DNA of 64,000 nucleotides from Rhizobium sp. Leaf453 (GTDB taxonomy: Bacteria > Pseudomonadota > Alphaproteobacteria > Rhizobiales > Rhizobiaceae): the NCBI RefSeq assembly GCF_001425605.1, contig NZ_LMRG01000026.1, positions 186,001 through 250,000 of the forward strand, written 5' to 3'. The notes beneath the pieces are model-generated. The model was not told where the DNA came from, did not search any database, and was given only the letters and a program-made list of their open reading frames with translations. Positions within the stretch are counted from its first letter, which is position 1; the number at the start of each line of letters is the position of its first letter. The translations under genes were made by a program, and so were the position numbers. This document shows, in pieces, positions 10,401 to 17,629 of the stretch.

Positions 10401-10532
10401 CGCATCATCTATGAGACCGACACCGGCGATCTCCTCTACGATTCGGACGGGACCGGCGCCACGGCCGGAATCCAGTTCGCGAGGATAACCGCAGGACTGG
10501 CACTGACAAACACGGACTTCCTTGTTGTCTGA
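7452..10532 (+). CDS. Secreted serralysin-like RTX metalloprotease (M10 metzincin)
   Basis: A 1026-residue protein predicted to be a calcium-dependent, type I-secreted zinc protease. There is no N-terminal signal peptide. The catalytic zinc motif is HELGHSLGLKH (His251, Glu252, His255, His261), followed by the metzincin Met-turn VMTY (Met285). From about residue 430 onward come many glycine/aspartate RTX nonapeptides (GGxGxDxxx type, such as GGNGNDTLLGGDGNDTL). The C-terminus has the usual terminal segment (LDRILDFNVADDIISL) and ends with hydrophobic FLVV, as in type I secretion signals. Start chosen at the ATG with GGGAGG at 5 nt; the frame extends 14 codons upstream without a site. It is about twice the size of classical serralysins because of extra RTX blocks. 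No ABC exporter, membrane-fusion or inhibitor gene is adjacent, so export must use a transporter elsewhere; the tolC at 50.9-52.3 kb is a possible partner only by inference. Confidence 0.92.
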   Translation: MAMKLKITSLTDAAASEPGRTTGYSGLDRAASLAGFSIGNTAPGVADIWTPAKSVVLPLLTSSDALWAPEPAPANSGSSNVPQENGDASVTIAVAATGNALIDGVLSGVRWNETFITYSDTDASGDYQAGYSSDQNANGISAQNEAFSQFTAAQMIAFHAALNQAIYTQLGGSGGFSVEGFTNLTIDYNGAGTSNSTIRAANSGDAGTAYAFYPNNSIYGGDTFFGNTYDGTSNSLKNPVAGNYAWHTMIHELGHSLGLKHGHETGGPGNTAVPAAYNSIEFTVMTYASFIGDNSGGYDYEQWGAPQTYMMIDILALQTMYGADFTVNSGNTVYTWDPTNGNSYVAGVLAIDPGANRIFSTIWDGNGIDTYDLSNYATNLRLDLRPGESSTFSTAQLAYLGGGPNGGYARGNVFNAFQFNGDSRSLIENAIGGSGNDSITGNNANNTLTGNGGNDTLLAGSGIDIIDGGDGNDWIEGGFSTDTVNGNAGNDTFYVRDGEFGDNTDGGSGDDVLDVSNYTSRGAIVNLGANTYDFSPTFGGPYSIVNVENVRGTQVADTITGDALGNILVGNGGNDTISGAAGNDTLDGGNGNDTLLGGDGNDTLTAGSGVDLVYGNNGNDRFYLMQGWQGGVGEAYFGGAGYDTFDTSTVIFSPFSVYVNLQDGEFYEIGWAGFFDISLSSVERVVTGDGEDLVTGSGEVNGLFTGAGDDVVEGLGGDDTLSGEDGDDRLDGGSGADNLWGGNGTDTASYLSATAGVIASLSSPGANTGDAAGDTYSLIENLAGSNYADFLYGTGGNNRIVAYDGNDTVKGYSGNDELLGLDGNDILIGGIGADYMSGGNGRDTASYDGAGSGVIANLSSPGGNTGEATGDTYNSIENMIGSGFNDELYADNDDNNINGGGGDDLIKGYNGNDVLTGGTGDDEFNFNTALNAATNLDRILDFNVADDIISLENAIFTQVGALGVLAAAAFKANTSGLATDASDRIIYETDTGDLLYDSDGTGATAGIQFARITAGLALTNTDFLVV
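8752..10230 (+). repeat. RTX calcium-binding repeat region with a duplicated module
   Basis: The DNA encodes several clusters of RTX nonapeptides separated by non-repeat spacers. Two spacers are recognisable copies of each other: one near 9680-9830 (TASYLSATAGVIASLSSPG then NTGDAAGDTYSLIENLAGS) and one near 9975-10120 (TASYDGAGSGVIANLSSPG then NTGEATGDTYNSIENMIGS). This points to internal duplication of a block of about 290 bp. RTX blocks fold into parallel beta-rolls on binding calcium outside the cell. Confidence 0.8.
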
Positions 10533-10552
10533 ATACGCCGATGAATGAAATC

Positions 10553-10582
10553 CGCCTCGGCCCGTACCGAGGCGGGTTTCAT
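10553..10582 (+). terminator. Rho-independent terminator after the RTX gene
   Basis: An 8-bp GC-rich stem (CGCCTCGG / CCGAGGCG) with a 6-nt loop, followed by GGTTTCATTT, about 20 nt after the RTX stop codon. Confidence 0.8.
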
Positions 10583-10636
10583 TTGATAAATTACCAATAT
10601 GGTGCCGTTGCCGCCAAGTTGGCTGACACTGCAAAC

Positions 10637-10668
10637 AAAAAAGCCGCCTCTTTCGGGGCGGCTTTTTC
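10637..10668. terminator. Bidirectional terminator between RTX gene and tig
   Basis: AAAAGCCGCC and GGGGCGGCTTTTT form a strong stem with A and T runs on both sides. It lies just beyond the trigger factor stop codon, so it mainly ends the minus-strand tig transcript, and can also back up the RTX terminator 60 bp away. Confidence 0.85.
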
Positions 10669-10687
10669 ATTGTCGATCAAAAGCGGA

Positions 10688-12157
10688 TTACTCGGCGCTG
10701 TCGTCAGCAGCCTTCTTCTTGGCCGGAGCCTTCTTCTTCGGTGCAGCGGCTTCTTCGCCTTCCGCGGCCTCAGCCTTGGCAGCCTTCTTCTTCGGAGCCT
10801 TCTTCGTTTCCGAAGCGTCGTCCTCGTCGTCAGCCAGCAGTTCTTCCTTGCTGACGGTCTTGTCGGTGACCTTTACTTCGGACAGGAGATGATCGACGAC
10901 CTTCTCTTCGAAGATCGGTGCGCGCAGCGAAGCGGCGGCACCCGGGGTCTTCTGGAAGTAGTCGATGATCTGCTTTTCCTGGCCCGGGAACTGGCGCAGC
11001 TGTTCGAACAGCGAGCGCTGCATTTCTTCGTCGCTTACGGTAACGCCGGCCTTTTCGCCGATTTCCGAGAGAACGAGGCCGAGGCGAACGCGGCGTTCAG
11101 CCAGCTTGCGATATTCGCCGCGGGCTTCTTCTTCCGTCGTGTCTTCGTCAGCGAAGGTCTTGCCGGCCTGCTCGAGGTCGGTGTTGATCTGGCGCCAGAT
11201 GTTGTCGAACTCGGCGTCGACGAGACGCGAAGGCGTGTCGAACTGGTAGAGTTCGTCCAGCTGGTCGAGGATCTGACGCTTGACCTTCTGGCGGGTCATC
11301 GAGCCGTACTGGCTTTCGATCTGGCCGCGAACGACTTCCTTCAGCTTGTCGGCCGATTCGAGGCCGAGCTTCGTTGCGAGGTCGTCGTTGATTTCGACTT
11401 CGGCAGCAGCAGCAACATCCTTGACGTTGATGTCGAAGGTGGCTTCCTTGCCGGCGAGGTTTGCAGCCGGGTATTCAGCCGGGAAAGTAACGGTGATAAC
11501 CTTCTCGTCGCCAGCCTTCAGGCCGACCAGCTGCTCTTCGAAGCCCGGGATGAAGCGGTTCGAACCGAGAACCAGCTCAGCGTCTTCGTCCTTGCCGCCG
11601 TCGAAGGCAATGCCGTCGACCTTGCCGAGGTAATCGATGGTAACGCGGTCGCCGTTGGCAGCCTTGCCCTTCTTGGTTTCGTAGGTACGGGCGTTTTCAG
11701 CGATCTTGAGGATCTGCTCGGTCACTTCGGATTCGTCGATATCGACGACTTCGCGCGTGACCTTGATGCCGCTGACGTCCTTGAGTTCGATCGCCGGGAT
11801 GACTTCGTAAGCGAGCGTGAATTCGAAATCGGCTTCGGCGTTGAGAATTTTGTCCGCTTCTGCTTCGTTCTCGGTCATCGCGATTTCCGGCTGGGTCGCC
11901 GACTTTTCGCCGCGCTCCGACAAGATTTCGGTCGGCTTTTCGCGAACCAGCTCGTTGACCAGCTCAGCCATGATCGACTTGCCGTACATTTTCTTGAGAT
12001 GGGCGAAAGGCACCTTGCCCGGGCGGAAACCGTTGATACGGACCTTGCCCTTGGCATCTTCAAGACGCTCGTTCATCCGAGCTTCCATGTCCTTGGCCGG
12101 AATGACGACCTTGAGTTCGCGCTTCAGCCCTTCAGCGAGCGTTTCGATAACCTGCAT
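10688..12157 (-). CDS. tig: Trigger factor, ribosome-associated chaperone and prolyl isomerase
   Basis: Binds the ribosome exit tunnel and shields nascent chains. The 489-residue protein has the N-terminal ribosome-binding domain with the signature GFRPGKVP, the FKBP-type PPIase domain ([14 protein letters not shown] ... [16 protein letters not shown]) and the long helical C-terminal chaperone domain. An alpha-proteobacterial Lys/Ala/Glu-rich tail ([13 protein letters not shown]) ends the protein. The ATG at 12157 has GAAGG at 7 nt; a TTG two codons earlier is in frame but less likely. Monocistronic by its own terminator; tRNA-Leu lies upstream on the same strand. Confidence 0.97.
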   Translation of the reverse strand: MQVIETLAEGLKRELKVVIPAKDMEARMNERLEDAKGKVRINGFRPGKVPFAHLKKMYGKSIMAELVNELVREKPTEILSERGEKSATQPEIAMTENEAEADKILNAEADFEFTLAYEVIPAIELKDVSGIKVTREVVDIDESEVTEQILKIAENARTYETKKGKAANGDRVTIDYLGKVDGIAFDGGKDEDAELVLGSNRFIPGFEEQLVGLKAGDEKVITVTFPAEYPAANLAGKEATFDINVKDVAAAAEVEINDDLATKLGLESADKLKEVVRGQIESQYGSMTRQKVKRQILDQLDELYQFDTPSRLVDAEFDNIWRQINTDLEQAGKTFADEDTTEEEARGEYRKLAERRVRLGLVLSEIGEKAGVTVSDEEMQRSLFEQLRQFPGQEKQIIDYFQKTPGAAASLRAPIFEEKVVDHLLSEVKVTDKTVSKEELLADDEDDASETKKAPKKKAAKAEAAEGEEAAAPKKKAPAKKKAADDSAE

Positions 12158-12330
12158 GTTCAAACCTTCACTTCACGTTGACAGGGCTCTGTCGCTGTTC
12201 TTCTGCACGAGCAATTGAGCCGATCCATTTGCCGGGAGTGGCTTTACGCAAATCGGTCGCCGTTTTGCAAGCAAAATGGCGCCGTCATTCCGGTTGACGC
12301 CAGGGGCCAGCCCAAGGCATCGCTTCATTC

Positions 12331-12415
<85 letters not shown>

Positions 12416-12606
12416 GTTCAGAAAACCGCAGCGCCTGATCGCATCGACGCAGGAAAGTCACGGCCAAAGCGCCACAAACAAGCCTGCACCGGGTTCAGGG
12501 CGTTCCCGAGCGCGGCGTCTCTATATCACCCGTTTGCAATGGATCAAAGGAAAAATGCCGATATCCGCGGGTTCTTGTCACATCGATGACAAGTATAGGC
12601 CGGAGA

Positions 12607-13188
12607 TCAGTAAAGAGGCTCCTCGTAAAGCGGCTTTCCATCGATCGCGATCGAGCGGATCTGCATCCGGCCATCGCCATCGACACTGGCCGTCACCGAC
12701 AGGGCGGAAGCATTGCGCGCCTCTTCCAGCACCAGCCCCTCACCCTCCGGCACATAATAGCGCTCGATACCGTATTCGACATTGACGGATGACGCCGGGC
12801 TGTCGGGCGTCGGATAGAAGTAGAAGGGCGAACTGCGCGCGATCACCGTCCCTTCCTTCGGGGCCAGTGTTCCAAACGAGGCTTCCGAAATCGTCCAGAA
12901 ACCATCAGCCTGCTTTTCAAGCCGGACGGAAACCTGCGCATCCGTCGCCTCGGTCGGAAATCCGCCCGTCACCTTGTCGGCAGGAATGTTGGAAATGTCA
13001 TAGGACAGAACGACATAATCCCCGCGCAGCAGGTCACGCGGATCGACCGGTACGGTCTTCAGCACGACATCGACGCCGTTGCGCAGGATGGAGGCGCGGC
13101 TTTCGATCATGTAGCCAAGGACAGCTGTCTGCAGCAGTGCAACGAGAATGGCCGCGAACAAAGGCCGGATCAACGGATTGTTGCTCAT
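12607..13188 (-). CDS. GDYXXLXY domain protein, membrane-anchored
   Basis: A 193-residue protein with one N-terminal membrane segment (LFAAILVALLQTAVLGYMI) and the family-defining motif GDYVVLSY at about residues 56-63, preceded by DPRDLLR. Family members accompany DUF2157 and DUF4401 membrane proteins; their function is unknown. Here the DUF2157 gene ends one base before this start, so the two are translationally coupled. GGAGGGAG lies 6-9 nt before the ATG. The bulk of the protein is probably periplasmic. Confidence 0.88.
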   Translation of the reverse strand: MSNNPLIRPLFAAILVALLQTAVLGYMIESRASILRNGVDVVLKTVPVDPRDLLRGDYVVLSYDISNIPADKVTGGFPTEATDAQVSVRLEKQADGFWTISEASFGTLAPKEGTVIARSSPFYFYPTPDSPASSVNVEYGIERYYVPEGEGLVLEEARNASALSVTASVDGDGRMQIRSIAIDGKPLYEEPLY

Positions 13189-13189
13189 G

Positions 13190-14311
13190 TCACGCTCCCT
13201 CCACTGCAGCGGTGGTCAACGCCGTTTTCCCCGAAAGCCGTTTCTCCAGTCGGATGACCAGCCAGGCGATCAGGCCGACGACGACGCCGGAAATCAGGAA
13301 GAAGCCGGACGTCCCAAGAATGCTGCCAAGCGTCTCCGAGGCGAGATAAAGCGTCTCTACGGAAAAGACGGTATAGCCAAGAAACCGCACCGCACCATTC
13401 AGCCGGCCGGCAATGGCGACACCACCCAACGCGACTGCCAACGTCGTTGCGCCGAGCACGATCTCCTCACCCAGCCCATCGATTTCCGTATGCAGGGCGG
13501 CAAGCCCCAGCACGGCCAGCAGGAAGCTGTAGAATGCGGGACCGGCGCCTGCCTCGCGAGCAAAGCGATAGACCGGCGATATGGGCAAGCTGACAGCCAG
13601 AAAGCCGACAAGGCCCAGGCCGAACAGAACTGCAGCGAGCCACATCTCACTGATCTCGATATAGAGCCAGCCAAGCCAGGCCAGGGCGAGCAGATAGGCC
13701 AGATGGCGCGCCATACCGCCATTGGCATAGCGGACAAGCGCGATGACGATCACAACCAGGGCCGGCACGAGATAGATCAGGCCGTTGCCTTCGAAACTGT
13801 AATCATTGTCCATGACAAGCTGTCCGAACACAGCCCAGGCAAGAAATCCGGAAAAAACGGACAAGGCCGCCGAACGGAACGCGACTGTCGCCACGCAGGC
13901 GGCGGCAAACCAGACGAGCAGCGCATCAACCGCATCGCCGGAGAGATGATACATCTGCCCGACCAACGCGATCGCACCACCGAAGGACATGGTGGCCATG
14001 ACAAGCAGTGCGGCACCCAGACCACGGAAACCGCGCGCAAGGCAGAGCGCTGCAGAAAGATAGAAAACCCAGATCAGGCCAACGATACCGAGGACGCGGA
14101 CCAAACGCGGGATCGCATCCCAGTTGGCGGCGACGAGCAACAAGATGGCAGCTGACAAAAGCACGGCTGCCATGACCAGGAGCACCCTGCCCGCGCTGAA
14201 CACCGTTTCACGGGCGTCATATTCAGCCAGCATGGCCTTGGCGGCATCAGGCTGCAGCAACCCCTTCGCGATCCAGCTGTTGAAGTCTCTTTCGATCCGC
14301 CCCCGGTACAT
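13190..14311 (-). CDS. DUF2157 polytopic membrane protein
   Basis: A 373-residue integral membrane protein with a short cytoplasmic N-terminal helix region (RIERDFNSWIAKGLLQPDAA) and about ten hydrophobic segments. This N-terminal layout is characteristic of DUF2157. The frame is open upstream to 14347, but the ATG at 14311 has AAGGAGGG at about 7 nt and matches family N-termini. It forms an operon with the downstream GDYXXLXY gene. No biochemical function is known; the recurrent pairing suggests a membrane complex. Confidence 0.87.
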   Translation of the reverse strand: MYRGRIERDFNSWIAKGLLQPDAAKAMLAEYDARETVFSAGRVLLVMAAVLLSAAILLLVAANWDAIPRLVRVLGIVGLIWVFYLSAALCLARGFRGLGAALLVMATMSFGGAIALVGQMYHLSGDAVDALLVWFAAACVATVAFRSAALSVFSGFLAWAVFGQLVMDNDYSFEGNGLIYLVPALVVIVIALVRYANGGMARHLAYLLALAWLGWLYIEISEMWLAAVLFGLGLVGFLAVSLPISPVYRFAREAGAGPAFYSFLLAVLGLAALHTEIDGLGEEIVLGATTLAVALGGVAIAGRLNGAVRFLGYTVFSVETLYLASETLGSILGTSGFFLISGVVVGLIAWLVIRLEKRLSGKTALTTAAVEGA

Positions 14312-14679
14312 CGAATGCCCTCCTTGAATGCGCATGGTCGCCAACACATATCATAGGCACGGCCAATTCCTAGCCAGCCGCGCCGATCAGTCGGGAACAA
14401 GACCCTCCCCAAAAAACGGCACATATTCTTAACGGAATATGAAGATTTTGATGGGATTCTGTAAACAACAGGCAAGGACGGATCGGCAGGTAGGCTTATG
14501 CAGAATCCGCATATCATCCATGATGATATTGCACTGCACAAATCGCAGCCGCCGACGTATATTTGGTTTCAAGAAGACGGAGCGAGATCAGCGCAAGCGA
14601 TCGGGGCCGTCAGCGGCAAGACCAGCCGATTCCACTTAGAAGTGGAAAAGGTCAGCGCGCCGAAAGGTTCGCATCATAG
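14312..14679. other. Gene-free region with three perfect inverted repeats
   Basis: No credible coding frame. Three short symmetric elements stand out: CATATTC/GAATATG with a 6-nt spacer (14422-14441), ATATCATC/GATGATAT with a 3-nt spacer (14511-14529), and TTCCACTT/AAGTGGAA with a 2-nt spacer (14630-14647). The last lies about 40 bp upstream of the first sRNA hairpin, so a regulatory role is possible. No convincing -35/-10 pair was found by eye. Confidence 0.45.
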
Positions 14680-14812
14680 AATTCGGAGTGGCGCACTCCT
14701 CCTCCCAGCGCCGCTTCGATCAGATGGGCAACACTCCTCCTCCCGGTTGCCTGTCACTTAAAATGACGCCCGCTGGACCTCCTCCCCCAGCGGGCGCTAT
14801 TCGTTTATTGGC
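14680..14812 (+). ncRNA. Alpha-r14/'cuckoo'/CcsR-type sRNA, copy 1
   Basis: Predicted trans-acting small RNA of three consecutive hairpins, each exposing a CU-rich anti-Shine-Dalgarno loop. Hairpin 1 has stem GGCGC/GCGCC (14690-14712) with loop ACTCCTCCTCCCA. Hairpin 2 has stem GGCAAC/GTTGCC (14727-14751) with loop ACTCCTCCTCCCG. The terminator has a 10-bp stem CGCCCGCTGG/CCAGCGGGCG (14767-14796) with loop ACCTCCTCCC and a modest T-rich tail. CCUCCUCCC loops define the alphaproteobacterial alpha-r14 (NfeR1 in Sinorhizobium), 'cuckoo' and CcsR RNAs, which are thought to block ribosome-binding sites. The 5' end is uncertain by about 15 nt. Confidence 0.85.
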
Positions 14813-14969
14813 TCTCAAAAATATTCTTCAATTTCAATATCTTTACCGCACAAGCGCGATAGCTCTGCGAAGCTCACCGAAGCCGAAGCCGATAACCCAT
14901 GCGCCCGTTACATGGGTGCCATTCCCGATTGGCTCTACACATTCCGCAAGGCAGCGCTTATCTTCAATT

Positions 14970-15100
14970 CAAGTTCGAGACAGCGCTCTCCTCCTCCCAA
15001 CGCGCCTCGACGGGATCGACGACACTCCTCCTCCCAAGTTGTCGATCGGAACAGGCAACGCCCGTCGGACCCCCTCCCCCGACGGGTGTTGTTTTTTTTG
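14970..15100 (+). ncRNA. Alpha-r14/'cuckoo'/CcsR-type sRNA, copy 2
   Basis: Paralogue of the preceding sRNA with the same geometry: first stem to terminator end spans 106 nt here and 107 nt in copy 1, yet the stems differ in sequence. Hairpin 1 is GCGC/GCGC (14983-15005), extendable by CGAG/CTCG, with loop TCTCCTCCTCCCAAC. Hairpin 2 is a 10-bp stem GATCGACGAC/GTTGTCGATC (15014-15047) with loop ACTCCTCCTCCCAA. The terminator stem CGCCCGTCGG/CCGACGGGTG (15059-15088) has loop ACCCCCTCCC and a strong T tract. Stems covary while loops are kept, the expected signature of a functional structured RNA. The 5' end is approximate. Confidence 0.88.
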
Positions 15101-15309
15101 TTTTCAGCGCATACCTGGCCGACGACACTCCGCACCTCCACGCGCATAGAATTTGGTCATAACAAGACCATCGACCTTGAAAGACCTGCATTAAACGCAT
15201 GGGTGCGATGCAGCATTGTTTCTGTAATTTCGTAGGGCGGCAGCGTATATTCCGATCATCAGATGAGGGCCAGCAAACGGTGCTGGCAGACCTAGAAAGG
15301 ACCAGCATC

Positions 15310-15453
15310 ATGAACCTGACACGCTCTTTCAATAACTGGCGCAAGTATCGTCAGACCTGCAACGAACTCGGCCGCATGAGCGACCGCGAACTGAACGACC
15401 TCGGCATCGGCCGTGGAGATATCCAGTACGTTGCCCGCCAGGCAGTCAAGTAA
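15310..15453 (+). CDS. DUF1127 mini-protein, copy 1
   Basis: A 47-residue basic protein starting MNLTRSFNNWRKYRQTCNEL and ending in the DUF1127 pattern LNDLGIGRGDIQYVARQ. AAAGGA lies about 8 nt before the ATG, and a terminator follows. DUF1127 proteins are abundant in alphaproteobacteria; CcaF1 of Rhodobacter binds RNA and affects maturation of CcsR sRNAs, and members in Agrobacterium have been linked to phosphate metabolism and RNA turnover. Here the gene lies 210 bp downstream of the second anti-SD sRNA. CCTTGAAA at 15175-15182 resembles a heat-shock sigma -35 element, but no matching -10 is clear. Confidence 0.93.
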   Translation: MNLTRSFNNWRKYRQTCNELGRMSDRELNDLGIGRGDIQYVARQAVK

Positions 15454-15496
15454 GTCTCGTAGCGGCCGGTTTGTCCGGCCCGGTACGTAGCTGCCA

Positions 15497-15533
15497 AACG
15501 CCCTCCGGTTCATTCCGGCGGGCGTTTTTTTTC
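15497..15533 (+). terminator. Rho-independent terminator after DUF1127 copy 1
   Basis: AACGCCCTCCGG and CCGGCGGGCGTT form a stem around TTCATT, followed by a run of eight T. The loop side does not contain an anti-SD motif, unlike the sRNA terminators upstream. Confidence 0.85.
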
Positions 15534-15936
15534 GTCAAGATTCGAGATAAGCAGTTAGGACCTTAACGCGCATGAAGGCAGCGAAGCTCCGCTTCGCAAT
15601 GCAACATTCAGAGTTGCTCATTTTCGGTGCAGATTCATGTTGAAGCGCCATTCCATCGTTGCGATCGACGCGTGACTTGGATCACCTCGCGATCGCTGTC
15701 AAACCACGTCGGAAAATTAAATAGTTAACAGAAGAATCGCCTGCATAACGCTTCGTTAATGCCTGGCGTCTTTTTGATCAAACACCGAGGATGCCCACGG
15801 AAACAGCACCGCAATGCACAAATGCATAGCAGATGCATTTTCTTTGCACTCCATCTTTTCCCGCGTGAGGCGTATAAACATCCCAACGAAGCAGGCAAAT
15901 CACTGCACTGCTCATTTGTTTTCTGAGGAAAAGATC
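15534..15936. other. Gene-free leader region before DUF1127 copy 2
   Basis: About 400 bp with no coding frame of interest. It contains a 7-bp hairpin GCGAAGC/GCTTCGC with 3-nt loop (15581-15597) and the inverted repeat annotated at 15820-15840. The last 60 bp (CACTGCACTGCTCATTTG) lead into the ribosome site GAGGAAAAG of the second DUF1127 gene. Confidence 0.5.
15820..15840. promoter_or_regulatory. Inverted repeat in the DUF1127 copy 2 leader
   Basis: AAATGCAT and ATGCATTT are perfect complements separated by AGCAG, 97 bp upstream of the start codon. It could be an operator or an RNA leader hairpin; nothing in the sequence decides between them. Confidence 0.35.
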
Positions 15937-16080
15937 ATGAACCCGATTCGTATCGCAAAAAGCTGGATCAACTATCGCCGTACCGTTGCTGAGTTGGGCA
16001 ACCTGTCCAATCACGCTCTGACCGACATCGGCATCACCCGCTTCGACATTCGCAACATCGCTTCGCGTTCCTTCCGTTAA
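15937..16080 (+). CDS. DUF1127 mini-protein, copy 2
   Basis: A 47-residue paralogue of the gene 0.5 kb upstream, starting MNPIRIAKSWINYRRTVAEL, with the family core LTDIGITRFDIRNIASRS. About half of the residues match copy 1 at the same positions, and the lengths are identical. GAGGAAAAG precedes the ATG by about 4-6 nt, and a separate terminator follows, so it is its own transcription unit. The arginine-rich C-terminal half is where related proteins are thought to contact RNA or partner proteins; function here is inferred from family only. Confidence 0.93.
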   Translation: MNPIRIAKSWINYRRTVAELGNLSNHALTDIGITRFDIRNIASRSFR

Positions 16081-16104
16081 TCGGACTCGGAATGTCGAGG
16101 GACT

Positions 16105-16132
16105 AAAAACGGCACCACAGGGTGCCGTTTTT
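16105..16132 (+). terminator. Rho-independent terminator after DUF1127 copy 2
   Basis: AAAAACGGCACC and GGTGCCGTTTTT form a perfect 12-bp stem with ACAG loop, 25 nt after the stop codon. Confidence 0.92.
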
Positions 16133-16209
16133 GATTCCGGGCCTACCCTGCATGCATATGCCATCCGGAAGCAGTTTCCTTCCGGCCCGCCTTGCTCTAA
16201 GAACGGCGC

Positions 16210-17622
16210 ATGACAGACACATCTTCCCTTTCCCCCATTCACGTCATCGGCGGCGGCCTCGCCGGTTCAGAATCCGCCTGGCAGATCGCCAGCGCCGGAA
16301 TCCCGGTCATCCTGCACGAAATGCGCGGCGTGCGCGGCACGGATGCCCACAAAACCGACGGCCTTGCCGAACTGGTCTGCTCGAACTCCTTCCGCTCTGA
16401 CGACGCGACCAGCAATGCCGTCGGTGTCCTGCATGCCGAGATGCGCCTTGCCGGCTCGCTGATCATGTCCTGCGCCGACAAGAACCAGGTTCCGGCCGGC
16501 GGTGCGCTCGCCGTCGATCGTGACGGGTTTTCCGATGCAGTGACCACAGCGATCAACAGTCATCCGCTCATCACCGTCGTACGCGAGGAAGTGGCCGGCC
16601 TGCCGCCGAAGGATTGGGATCTCGCCATCATCGCCACCGGCCCGCTCACCGCGCCGTCGCTCGCAAGCGCCATCCAGGCGGAAACCGGCGCCGACGCCTT
16701 GGCCTTCTTCGACGCCATCGCGCCGATCATCCATACCGAAAGCATCGACATGGATGTCTGCTGGTTCCAGTCCCGCTACGACAAGGTCGGGCCGGGCGGA
16801 ACGGGCAAGGACTATATCAACTGCCCGATGGATGAAGCGCAGTACAATGCCTTCGTCGATGCCCTGATCGCCGGCGACAAGACGGGTTTCAAGGAATGGG
16901 AAGGCACACCCTATTTCGATGGCTGCTTGCCGATCGAGGTCATGGCCGAGCGCGGACGTGAAACGCTGCGCCACGGCCCGATGAAGCCTATGGGCTTGAC
17001 CAACGCGCACAATCCGACAGTGAAACCTTACGCTGTCGTCCAGCTGCGCCAGGACAATGCGCTCGGCACACTCTACAACATGGTCGGTTTCCAGACAAAG
17101 CTGAAGTATGGCGCGCAGGCAGAGGTGATCCGGATGATTCCGGGACTGCAGAATGCCGAGTTCGCCCGTCTCGGCGGTTTGCACCGAAACACCTATATCA
17201 ATTCGCCGGTCCTTCTCGACGGCTCGCTGACGCTAAAGTCTCGCCCGGGCCTGCGGTTCGCCGGCCAGATCACCGGCTGCGAAGGTTATGTCGAGAGCGC
17301 CAGCATCGGCCTGCTTGCCGGACGCTTCGCCGCCGCCGAGCGCAAGGGCGAGACCTTGCCGCTTCCACCGGCGACGACAGCGTTCGGTTCGCTGCTCAAC
17401 CACATCACCGGCGGGCATATCGTCTCCGACGACGAACCGGGAAAGCGGTCGTTCCAGCCGATGAACATCAATTTTGGCCTGTTTCCCCTGCTGGAGCCGG
17501 GCGCAGTCGTCAAGCCGGACGGCGTGAAGCGCTTTCGCGGCAAGGACAAGACGGTGATGAAGAAGCAACTCGTCGCCGCGCGGGCTCTCGAGGATTGTGC
17601 CGCCTGGCTGAAAGCAGTCTGA
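16210..17622 (+). CDS. trmFO: Methylenetetrahydrofolate-dependent tRNA (U54-C5)-methyltransferase
   Basis: FAD enzyme that makes ribothymidine 54 in tRNA using methylene-THF as carbon donor and NAD(P)H as reductant. The 470-residue protein starts with the FAD Rossmann motif [17 protein letters not shown] and carries [19 protein letters not shown], highly specific for TrmFO, which includes a conserved Cys in the active-site region. The C-terminal half has the family [17 protein letters not shown] motif. Start ATG at 16210 fits the family N-terminus. Converges on the next gene with 7 bp between stop codons. Confidence 0.97.
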   Translation: MTDTSSLSPIHVIGGGLAGSESAWQIASAGIPVILHEMRGVRGTDAHKTDGLAELVCSNSFRSDDATSNAVGVLHAEMRLAGSLIMSCADKNQVPAGGALAVDRDGFSDAVTTAINSHPLITVVREEVAGLPPKDWDLAIIATGPLTAPSLASAIQAETGADALAFFDAIAPIIHTESIDMDVCWFQSRYDKVGPGGTGKDYINCPMDEAQYNAFVDALIAGDKTGFKEWEGTPYFDGCLPIEVMAERGRETLRHGPMKPMGLTNAHNPTVKPYAVVQLRQDNALGTLYNMVGFQTKLKYGAQAEVIRMIPGLQNAEFARLGGLHRNTYINSPVLLDGSLTLKSRPGLRFAGQITGCEGYVESASIGLLAGRFAAAERKGETLPLPPATTAFGSLLNHITGGHIVSDDEPGKRSFQPMNINFGLFPLLEPGAVVKPDGVKRFRGKDKTVMKKQLVAARALEDCAAWLKAV

Positions 17623-17629
17623 CGCGTCT

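Noticed and set aside
14680-15100. CRISPR-like or simple tandem repeat because CTCCTCCC recurs six times
   Set aside because: Spacing is irregular, motifs sit in loops of distinct stems, and two are in terminators, so it is a pair of structured RNAs.
14688-15235. Overlapping plus-strand frames of 87-153 codons over the sRNAs
   Set aside because: Their Pro/Ser/Leu-rich translations come from the CTCCTCCC loops; the hairpin structure explains the sequence better than coding.
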